DNA of 7,550 nt from the NCBI GenBank assembly GCA_031264475.1, contig JAISEA010000017.1:1-7550 (forward strand). Direction: 5' to 3'. The notes beneath the pieces are model-generated. The model saw nothing but the letters and a program-made list of their open reading frames with translations. It was not told where the DNA came from and did not search any database. Each line of letters starts with the position of its first letter. The stretch's first letter is position 1. This document shows positions 1 to 4,260 of this stretch, in pieces. The stretch comes from Treponema sp. Lineage in GTDB: Bacteria; Spirochaetota; Spirochaetia; Treponematales; Breznakiellaceae. The translations under genes and the position numbers were made by a program.

Positions 1-21
1 TATTTTACAGGAGAATAAAAT

Positions 22-489
22 ATGAAAAGACTCGTCATTATCGCAATTCTTGTAGCGGCTAATTTAGGCGCCGCCTTTGCACAAACCACATTTGCAATGC
101 CTGATAAAGTTACGATAAGTGGTACCCTTGCCTTTGTACAAGGCAGAATCGTCGTTCAAAGCGCAGATACTGCGTATTTTACAGGCGGCGATCTCGATAA
201 ACTAGTCGGTTTCGTGGACGGTTTCAAAGAAGGAGCGTCAGTTCAAATCGAAGGCTATGTATTCGCACCGCCAAGTGGCGATATGAAGTTCATCAGAACG
301 CTCAGGGTCGCCTTTAACGGCAAAGACTATGAAATGAGAGCCGATTTCCAGAATAACGGTTATTTTGGAAGGATGAGTTTCGACTCGCGGAATCATTCCA
401 GAGATGGAAACAAAATCTTCTCCCCTGAGCGAAACGGTTTCTATCCCCACCACAACAACTGGGGTAGACATCGTCCTCCAAGGTACTAG
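22..489 (+). CDS. Small exported beta-rich protein of unknown function
   Basis: This encodes 155 residues starting at an ATG preceded by AGGAGA (9-14) with 7-nt spacing. Residues 1-20 form a clear Sec signal peptide: a basic MKR start, a hydrophobic stretch from LVIIAIL to LGAAF, and an AFA cleavage site before Q21. There is no lipobox cysteine, so the product should be periplasmic or released. Residues about 28-108 look like one small beta-rich domain, with strands such as KVTISGTL, RIVVQS and SVQIEGYVF and a GKDYEM end. An OB-like fold is possible, but I cannot name a family with confidence. Residues 109-155 are different: rich in Asn, His, Arg and aromatic residues, probably a flexible basic tail. 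The gene converges on the lipoprotein gene at 565-1176, and a bidirectional hairpin lies 12 nt past its stop. Its promoter is outside the window. Confidence 0.8.
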   Translation: MKRLVIIAILVAANLGAAFAQTTFAMPDKVTISGTLAFVQGRIVVQSADTAYFTGGDLDKLVGFVDGFKEGASVQIEGYVFAPPSGDMKFIRTLRVAFNGKDYEMRADFQNNGYFGRMSFDSRNHSRDGNKIFSPERNGFYPHHNNWGRHRPPRY

Positions 490-500
490 TCGTTTTTCAA

Positions 501-531
501 ACTAAAAACCACTATCTGTGGAGGGTTTTAG
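501..531. terminator. Bidirectional intrinsic terminator between convergent genes
   Basis: CTAAAA (502-507) pairs with TTTTAG (526-531), and inside this CCAC (509-512) pairs with GTGG (518-521) around a 5-nt loop. The flanking A and T runs give a U-rich 3' side in either direction. It sits 12 nt after the stop of the exported-protein gene and downstream of the lipoprotein gene on the other strand, so it can serve both. Confidence 0.55.
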
Positions 532-579
532 ATAACCACAGACCGTATTATTCATCTTGCCGAGTTAATCTGTGGTTAT
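532..579. repeat. 11-bp perfect inverted repeat with 26-bp loop
   Basis: ATAACCACAGA (532-542) is exactly complementary to TCTGTGGTTAT (569-579). The right arm contains the last codons and part of the stop of the lipoprotein reading frame (ITTD-stop), so the element forms the present 3' end of that gene. It may help terminate minus-strand transcripts, because it precedes the hairpin at 501-531. Arms like these can also be the ends of a small dispersed element, which would need a genome-wide search to tell. Confidence 0.5.
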
Positions 580-1176
580 ATTTTTATGAGATTTACCTTC
601 CGTTATGTTCTGCAAGATCACGTTTACGCTAACCGTGAAGGTCGCGGTCTTGCCGCCCACCGTTACGGTTACCGTTTGCGTGCCCGTTGTTTCAGTGTCG
701 TACCCGCTTATGTCGGCTATGCCCACGGTTTCCGTCTTGGTCGTGCCGTTAGTGTAGGTTCCCGTTACCACGAGTCTGCTCAGGTTCAATGCCTCTCCCG
801 GCGCATATACAGTCTTGGTCGGCGGACTGGTGATCGCTATGCTCTGTAAGGTCGCTTCGCCGCCGGCGTTTACCGTTATCGTGAAGGTCGCGGTCTTACC
901 GCCCACCGTTACGGTTACGGTTTGTTGTCCCGTGGCATCCTTGTTGTACCCGCTTATGTTGGATAGAGTCACGGTTTCCACCTTAGTCGTTCCACCAGAG
1001 TAGGTTCCGGTTACCACAAGACCGCTTAGGTCTAGGGCATCGCCTTTGCCGTATACGGGCTTGGTAGGTGGACTGGTTACCGCTATACTTTGTAGGATCG
1101 GCTCGTCCTCGGCACAGCCGAGGGTCGCTCAGAGCGCGGTCATGGCACTCTTGCCGAAAGAATGATATTTCTTCAT
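565..1176 (-). pseudogene. Bacterial Ig-like (Big_3-type) repeat lipoprotein, broken by an in-frame TGA
   Basis: From ATG 1176 (SD GAAGGAGT, 1183-1190, 6-nt spacing) the frame reads MKKYHSFGKSAMTAL, then TGA at 1129-1131, then ATLGC-AEDEP and on without interruption to TAA at 565. The start is a lipoprotein signal peptide with Cys at position 21 in a relaxed (T)LGC lipobox. Two tandem Ig-like repeats follow, residues 28-109 and 110-185. Each has LQSIA(V/I)TSPPTK, then LVVTGTY, then ISGY, then TQTVTVTVGGKTATFT (QQT in the first). The DNA spacing is 246 bp. A third repeat starts (LQNIT, near residue 188) but stops within 16 residues in the inverted repeat at 532-579. Such domains are usually adhesive surface modules. 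Without readthrough or a sequence error, only an internal start such as GTG 1017 could be used, which lacks the signal peptide. It could instead be a live gene with a sequencing error. Confidence 0.75.
1129..1131 (-). other. In-frame TGA stop inside the lipoprotein signal peptide
   Basis: This is codon 16 of the frame that starts at ATG 1176. Everything on both sides reads as one gene: SD and lysine-rich start upstream, LGC lipobox and Ig repeats downstream. A single base change (for example from TTA, TGG or CGA) would explain it. TGA is a normal stop elsewhere in the window, so general recoding is unlikely. Confidence 0.85.
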
Positions 1177-1183
1177 TCTGTTA

Positions 1184-1295
1184 CTCCTTCATTCTTCGTA
1201 TTTGATGTACGCGACCGTTCAAGCATGGAGGCGCGAGGGCACGCATATATAAAAAGCCCGCTGGTCGGGATGACCGGCAGACTTGAAGAATGAGG
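1184..1295 (-). promoter_or_regulatory. Lipoprotein 5' leader with possible SD-sequestering pairing and terminator-like hairpin
   Basis: In the minus-strand transcript CCTCATTCTTC (from 1295 down to 1285) is complementary to GAAGAATGAAGG (from 1197 down), with one bulged A. That second arm includes the GG of the Shine-Dalgarno sequence for ATG 1176. Between the arms lies CCCG-ACCAG-CGGGC followed by TTTTTAT (roughly 1250-1270), which resembles a weak intrinsic terminator. A TTCAAG/CTTGAA pair (1282-1287 region with 1218-1223) could compete with the outer stem. The arrangement would allow regulation in the leader. I recognise no known riboswitch class. Confidence 0.35.
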
Positions 1296-1309
1296 CGTTT
1301 GCGCTGGAT

Positions 1310-1343
1310 AGTATATATAATTACATTACGGGAGGGGGGGGGG
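1310..1343 (-). promoter_or_regulatory. Candidate lipoprotein promoter with G10 homopolymer tract
   Basis: On the minus strand TATACT (1310-1315) is a good -10 box, about 130 bp before the ATG. No -35 box is visible. At that distance lies a run of ten G on the plus strand (1334-1343; ten C on the coding strand), about 18 bp upstream of the -10. Homopolymer tracts of this type slip during replication. In Treponema pallidum, G tracts upstream of tpr genes are known to affect promoter strength. The link to expression here is inferred. Confidence 0.45.
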
Positions 1344-1371
1344 AAAATCATTGCGGCAAAGTAAAGAACAA

Positions 1372-1930
1372 ATAGCAATGAGCAATTAGTAATGAGCAAA
1401 GGAAGACGGGGTCCGTCCGGGGTGCAAGCCGGGCGGCGTCTTCCTAATGAGCAGTTAGCAGTTAGCAAAGGCGGTCGGGTGGTGTCAGAGCGCGGAGGCT
1501 AGGCGCAAGTGTCAGGCATCGGCTGGTGGCAAGGAAGAGGGGGTCCGTTCGGGGTTAAAGCTGGGCGGCGCCTTCCTAATGAGCAAATAATAGTTAGCAG
1601 GTAGCAATTAGCAGTTAGTAATGAGCAAAGGAAGAGGGAGCTGTTCGGGGTTAAAGCTGGGCGGCGCCTTCCTAATGAGCAGGTAGCAGTTAGCAGTGAG
1701 CAAAGGAAGAGAGAGCCGTCCGGCGTGCAAGCTGGGCGGCTCTTTCCTAATGAGCAGGTAGCAGTTAGCAGTTAGTAATGAGCAAAGGAAGACAAGAAAA
1801 GGCCGTTCGGGGTGCAAGCTGGGCGGCGTCTTCCTAATGAGCAGAGAGCAGGTAGCAGGTAATAGTTAGCAGGTAGCAGTGAGCAAAGGAAGACGGGCGA
1901 GCGAAGAGCGGGCTACCTGCTCATTGCTAT
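1372..1930. repeat. Left mosaic of 7-bp repeats and GC-rich hairpin units (five full copies)
   Basis: Heptamers with core TAGCA (variants TTAGCAG, GTAGCAG, ATGAGCA, TAATGAG) run in exact 7-bp phase and are broken by hairpin units at 1400-1445, 1532-1577, 1629-1673, 1704-1748 and 1786-1835. Each unit begins AGGAAG and ends CTTCCT or TTTCCT. Inside, CCGTCCGG or a variant faces CCGGGCGG or GCTGGGCGG around a GGTGCAAG or GGTTAAAG loop. The outer stem AGGAAGAC/GTCTTCCT is perfect in the first and last copies. A related partial unit lies at about 1886-1912, then the heptamers reverse orientation. On the minus strand the last copy (1786-1835) has its GC stem followed by CTTTTCTT, like an intrinsic terminator. 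The stretch 1469-1531 between the first two copies is unique sequence with two GTGTCAG motifs. No gene is visible. Confidence 0.85.
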
Positions 1931-1939
1931 TTATTAAGA

Positions 1940-2080
1940 GTAGTAAAGGGCGAAGGGCGTGTCAAAAGGGTGGAGGCGTTTATAAGCGTCTCCGCCCTTT
2001 TTGTCTTCCCCACACACAACGCACCCTTGGGGTGTTCTAAAACGTCCTGTCGCAGAAGTCGCGCGGGCAGGTAGCAGGTA
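1940..2080 (+). repeat. Left arm of a long imperfect inverted repeat (about 141 bp)
   Basis: This arm, from GTAGTAAAGG to GCAGGTAGCAGGTA, matches the reverse complement of 2904-3037 over its whole length with scattered substitutions and small indels. Shared landmarks in order are GGCGTGTCAAA (with one change), a palindrome centred on TTTATAAG, TGTTCTAAAAC and CTGTCGCAGAAGTCGCGC. The two arms bracket about 820 bp holding the minisatellites and the coiled-coil remnant, so the whole (1940-3037) has the outline of a small transposon-like or invertible unit. No transposase frame lies between the arms. Confidence 0.8.
1964..2002 (+). terminator. Strong intrinsic terminator-like palindrome in the left arm
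   Basis: AAAAGGG (1964-1970) pairs with CCCTTTT (1995-2001), and the inner TGGAGGCGTT side pairs with AGCGTCTCCG, including some G-T pairs, around a TATA loop. The stem is about 17 bp and is followed by TTTTTG on the plus strand. No plus-strand gene ends just upstream, so it may simply travel with the repeat. Confidence 0.6.
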
Positions 2081-2203
2081 GTAATGAGCAAAGGAAGATG
2101 GGCGAGCTAAAGGCAGAAAGAGGTAGTGAAGCGCGGGCTCTTTGCTAACTACTAACTATTATTTGCTCTCTACTAACTGCTAACTGCTAACTATTAACTA
2201 GTA
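2069..2203. repeat. Heptamer repeats converging on a second partial hairpin unit
   Basis: Forward heptamers (GCAGGTAGCAGGTAGTAATG) lead into AGGAAGATGGGCGAGC at about 2091, which resembles the partial unit near 1886. From 2141 to 2203 the heptamers run in the opposite orientation (TTTGCTA, ACTACTA, ACTATTA, ACTGCTA and so on) in strict 7-bp steps. They end in GTAGGGGGGG, a 7-G tract at 2204-2210. The segment 2211-2311 that follows is unique GC-rich sequence in which I recognise nothing. Confidence 0.75.
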
Positions 2204-2311
2204 GGGGGGGCGCGTCTTTCCCTAAACGGAGGATGGCTCACCGATACCCTTGTGGTGCGCCCCCTGTCTCCTGTTCCCCCTTACGGGGTCTTCCGCCACC
2301 CCCCACCCCAC

Positions 2312-2450
2312 GTCTGACACCACGCCGCTGACCCCACACGTCTGACCCCACACGTCTGACACTATGCGTCTGACACCGCCCGTCTGACATCGCGTCTCTG
2401 ACACCACGCGGCTGACACCGCACGTCTGACACGCACGTCTGACACCGCCC
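2312..2450. repeat. 14-bp minisatellite, about ten copies of GTCTGACACCRCNC
   Basis: Units start at 2312, 2326, 2340, 2354, 2368, 2382, 2396, 2410, 2424 and 2437. All are 14 bp except the ninth (13 bp). The core GTCTGAC is nearly invariant and is itself a short odd-centred palindrome (GTC-T-GAC); the second half varies (ACCACGC, CCCACAC, ACCGCCC). The reading frames it opens on the minus strand are by-products of a stop-free repeat. Related GTGTCAG motifs recur at 1481-1520 and 2708-2756. Confidence 0.85.
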
Positions 2451-2457
2451 GTCTCCC

Positions 2458-2503
2458 TTTGCTCTCTGCTCTTTGCTACCTGCTACCTGCTACCTGCTAC
2501 CTG
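2458..2503 (-). repeat. Heptamer array TTTGCTC/CCTGCTA, seven units
   Basis: TTTGCTC, TCTGCTC, TTTGCTA, three CCTGCTA units and a final CCTGC run in perfect 7-bp phase. The array leads directly into CCTGCCCGCGCGACTTCT (2500-2517), an 18-bp sequence also found exactly at 2913-2930 and, complemented, at 2054-2071. Confidence 0.85.
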
Positions 2504-2512
2504 CCCGCGCGA

Positions 2513-2701
2513 CTTCTCAAAAAGGTCTTTCAGTTTCTCAAAGACCTCTTTCAGTTTCTCAACTAGCTCTTTCAATTTCTGAACGAGCTCTTTCAGCTTC
2601 TCAAAGAGGTCGTTCAATTTCTGAATGAGGTCGCGCAACTTCCGCGATTGCTATCGCAACTTCTGCACGACTGCCCGCGACTCCTGCGCGACCTCGTTCC
2701 G
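2513..2701. repeat. 21-bp minisatellite, nine units
   Basis: Units of 21 bp begin at 2513, 2534, 2555, 2576, 2597, 2618, 2639, 2660 and 2681. The consensus is YTTCTCAAAGAGCTCTTTCAR; the first six units are well conserved and the last three are diverged and more GC-rich. Three codons per helical turn-and-a-bit and seven codons per unit suit a coiled-coil heptad, described under the overlapping minus-strand remnant. Confidence 0.85.
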
Positions 2702-2745
2702 TGCCTGCTGTGTCAGCCACCACTCCGAAACCCCGTCCGTTGCCT

Positions 2746-2762
2746 GCGGTGTCAGACACCGC
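2746..2762. repeat. Perfect 8+1+8 palindrome GCGGTGTCAGACACCGC
   Basis: GCGGTGTC (2746-2753) and GACACCGC (2755-2762) are exact complements around a single A. The half-site GACACCGC also appears inside units of the 14-bp minisatellite. It lies within the broken coiled-coil frame. It could be a protein-binding site or a by-product of repeat structure. Confidence 0.45.
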
Positions 2763-2903
2763 TTCCAAACCCGCCCATCTTTCCTTACTAACTATTAACT
2801 GCTCACTGCTACCTGCTCATTAGGAAAGTGCCGCCCGGCTTGCATCCCGGACGGCCTTTTCTTGTCTTCCTTTGCTCATTGCTACCTGCTAACTATTACC
2901 TGC

Positions 2904-3037
2904 TACCTGCTACCTGCCCGCGCGACTTCTGCGACAGGATGTTTTAGAACACCCCAATGCGCTGTGTGTAGGGAAGATAAAAAAGGGGCGGAGACGCTTA
3001 TAAACGCCTCCGCCCCTTTGACACGCCTCTTTACTAC
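2904..3037 (-). repeat. Right arm of the long imperfect inverted repeat (about 134 bp)
   Basis: This is the reverse complement of 1940-2080 with a few substitutions and small deletions, for example CACCCTTGGGG on the left against CATTGGGG on the right strand read the same way. It ends TTTACTAC, matching GTAGTAAA at the left arm's start. Sequence just outside the arms is heptamer array on both sides, so target-site duplications cannot be judged. Confidence 0.8.
2979..3019 (-). terminator. Strong intrinsic terminator-like palindrome in the right arm
   Basis: AAAGGGGCGGAGACG (from 2982) pairs with CGCCTCCGCCCCTTT (to 3019) around a TTATAA centre. Read on the minus strand the stem is followed by TTTTTTATC, an ideal U tract. 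It lies about 350 bp past the pdxY stop on the same strand, so it could end the operon transcript if nothing nearer does. Confidence 0.65.
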
Positions 3038-3269
3038 TTTGCTCATTACTTTTTAGGAAGGCGCCGCCCGGCTTGCACCCCGAACGGCCTTTTCTTGTCT
3101 TCCTTTGCTAACTATTACCTGCTACCTGCTCATTAGGAAAGCGCCGCCCGGCTTGCACCCCGAACGGCTCTCTTCCTTTGCTCATTATCCTAACTACTAA
3201 TTGCTCATTATTCTTCTTCCTTTGCTCGTTGCTCATTACTTTTGCTCTTTTTTATTTGGACAACGCGGA

Positions 3270-3386
3270 GGTTACGCTTGCAAGGCAAGCGTAACCGTCA
3301 TGTCAGTGGAAGCGGGTCCGCCTTTCGGACAACAACCCATGTGAAGTATTTAAACAGGCTATGCCTGTTAAACACCCGAAGGGTGT
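3270..3386. repeat. Run of four short palindromes across the pdxY 3' end
   Basis: Four tight stem-loops lie nearly side by side. GGTTACGCTTGC (3270-3281) and its exact complement (3285-3296) enclose AAG. GTCCG (3316-3320) and CGGAC (3326-3330) enclose CCTTT. AACAGGC (3353-3359) and GCCTGTT (3363-3369) enclose TAT. ACACCC (3372-3377) and GGGTGT (3381-3386) enclose GAA. The third contains most of the pdxY stop codon, and the fourth encodes part of its last residues (HPSG). None is directly followed by a long T run on the minus strand. They may protect or end the pdxY mRNA, or be inserted repetitive palindromes. Confidence 0.7.
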
Positions 3387-4228
3387 GCCGAGAAGAAATG
3401 GCTGGGGAAAACGAGTTCGTCTTGCGTCGCAATGGTGAGCAATTCCTTGCTGTTCGCCTTGAACGTGGCATCCATCACCGCGAATATCGAGCCTGTCGTC
3501 AATTCCAGAGTTTGTTTTATATCACGGGTTTCGAGGTAGCGCGAGAGGAAGAGGGCGGCTGTGAGATCCCCAGAACCCGCCATGCCGGGAGGGAAAGGCA
3601 GTTCAGGCGTAGTGGTGATGAACATCTCTTCACCATCAGACGCTAACATACTGATACGCGGCTCGCTATGCGCTCCGGTGGTGAAACTCGTGATAAGCGC
3701 TATCTTTGGTCCCAAGGCGTGCAGTTTCTCAATCGCTTTGCGCACGTTTCCCGGAACACTCGTATCAACGCCCGTTAAGATTTCCAGCTCGAATTGATTG
3801 GGCGTAACAATGTCAGCGCGCTTGACTATCTCATTCTTGAAGATTTCAGGAATACCCGGCTTCACGTAAAGCCCCCTGCCCACATCCCCCATGACCGGAT
3901 CACAGCAATAAAGCGCCGCCGGGTTTGCGGCTTTGACCTGCCGCACCGCGTCCACTACCGCAGAACCCGTCTCCGCATCCCCCATGTACCCGGAAAGCAC
4001 CGCCTCAGCTTGCCCCAACACCCCGCGTTCAGACAAACCACGCACCAGCTCCCGCGTCAACTGCGGCGAAAGCCACTGCCCCGTCCATGAACCATAACCC
4101 GTGTGGTTAGAAAACTCAACCGTGTTGATAGCCCACACCTCGCGCCCTAGCCTCTGTAACGGGAAAACCGCGGAACTGTTACCCGCGTGCCCATAAACCA
4201 CATGAGACTGAATCGATAAAATTGCCAT
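3368..4228 (-). CDS. pdxY: Pyridoxal kinase PdxY
   Basis: This cytoplasmic kinase phosphorylates pyridoxal to pyridoxal 5'-phosphate using ATP, in vitamin B6 salvage. The 286 residues match the usual length of PdxY and align to it throughout as I recall the E. coli protein. The N-terminus is ILSIQSHVVYGHAGNS (3-18), then FSNHTGYGSWTG (39-50), AVLSGYMGDAE (76-86), VRQVKAANP (95-103 region), CDPVMGD (109-115) and TPNQFELEILTG (152-163). The anion-hole and catalytic motif is GSGD (218-221), with Asp221 as the expected base. Start ATG 4228 has SD AAGGAG 5 nt upstream. The gene follows the ParB-like gene by 30 bp, with a 15-bp palindrome in the gap, and is probably its operon partner. The last residues (AHPSGV) differ from the usual SATKL-type end and are encoded in a palindrome. 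It could be named pdxK, but the PdxY-like start and spacing favour pdxY. Confidence 0.93.
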   Translation of the reverse strand: MAILSIQSHVVYGHAGNSSAVFPLQRLGREVWAINTVEFSNHTGYGSWTGQWLSPQLTRELVRGLSERGVLGQAEAVLSGYMGDAETGSAVVDAVRQVKAANPAALYCCDPVMGDVGRGLYVKPGIPEIFKNEIVKRADIVTPNQFELEILTGVDTSVPGNVRKAIEKLHALGPKIALITSFTTGAHSEPRISMLASDGEEMFITTTPELPFPPGMAGSGDLTAALFLSRYLETRDIKQTLELTTGSIFAVMDATFKANSKELLTIATQDELVFPSHFFSAHPSGV

Positions 4229-4245
4229 AATATCTCCTTGCTTTT

Positions 4246-4260
4246 AGGGAGTAACTCCCT
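4246..4260. repeat. 15-bp palindrome AGGGAGTAACTCCCT in the intergenic gap
   Basis: AGGGAGT and ACTCCCT are exact complements around one A, overlapping the TAG stop of the upstream ParB-like gene and lying before the pdxY SD. As RNA the loop would be very tight. It may tune translation of pdxY or be a two-fold protein site. No T run follows, so it is not a terminator. Confidence 0.35.

Larger units (their letters stand above)
2483..2791 (-). pseudogene. Remnant of a coiled-coil protein gene built on a 21-bp repeat
   Basis: On the minus strand one frame is open from 2791 to a TAG at 2483-2485, except for an internal TAG (2651-2653) that reads LR-stop-QSRK where CAG would fit. It has no ATG, GTG or TTG start with an SD; its 5' end dissolves into the heptamer array. 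The second half is a run of seven-residue units: LRDLIQK, LNDLFEK, LKELVQK, LKELVEK, LKEVFEK, LKDLFEK, then SRGQVAG. Leucine is fixed at position 1, and the other positions change conservatively (D/E, E/Q, F/V/I, L/V). The first half keeps the same period more loosely (WWLTQQA, RNEVAQE, SRAVVQK). The two other frames are repeatedly stopped by TGA. This looks like a decayed amphipathic helical protein. I do not recognise a family, and it could be a repeat that only happens to read well. Confidence 0.5.
2785..3250. repeat. Right mosaic of 7-bp repeats and hairpin units (three full copies, inverted)
   Basis: This mirrors the left mosaic. Heptamers here read TGCTACC, TAACTAT or TGCTCAT, and the hairpin units lie at 2822-2871, 3055-3104 and 3135-3177. 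Each begins AGGAAAG or AGGAAG and ends TCTTCCT. The inner stem GCCGCCCGGC/CCGAACGGC (CCGGACGGC in the first) encloses TTGCACC or TTGCATC. In the first two copies the stem is followed by CTTTTCTTG on the plus strand, which is terminator-like. The left and right clusters therefore point their T-runs outward. The right arm of the long inverted repeat (2904-3037) is inserted among them. From 3178 to 3250 only degenerate heptamers remain. Confidence 0.85.

Noticed and set aside
586..1003. Plus-strand frames opposite the lipoprotein
   Set aside because: These are antisense shadows; the minus-strand frame has the SD, the signal peptide and repeated Ig-like domains.
1129..1131. TGA recoded as tryptophan or selenocysteine
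   Set aside because: TGA ends rplM and the phosphoesterase gene at the expected places, and a selenocysteine inside a signal peptide is implausible.
1181..1817. Minus-strand open frames at 1181-1468 and 1608-1817
   Set aside because: They consist of translated heptamer and hairpin repeats (LLTANCYLL-type strings) and the lipoprotein leader, with no SD or conserved domain.
2211..2311. Fragment of a retroelement or group II intron
   Set aside because: The minus-strand text around GEPSSV looked vaguely familiar, but no reverse transcriptase motif or intron domain V can be made out.
2222..2432. Minus-strand frames over the 14-bp array
   Set aside because: A 14-bp repeat with few stop-forming triplets leaves several frames open at once; two overlapping frames are equally open, and neither has coding features.
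1372..3250. CRISPR array
   Set aside because: The repeats are 7, 14 and 21 bp tandem units or hairpins without unique spacers of regular length, and there are no cas genes.
1372..3250. Integron cassette array with attC sites
   Set aside because: The hairpins carry no cassette genes between them, and no integrase or GTTRRRY-type pair at fixed borders is visible; the GTTAG strings belong to heptamers.
3242..4090. Plus-strand frames opposite pdxY
   Set aside because: The minus strand encodes a full-length PdxY with all motifs, so these are shadows.
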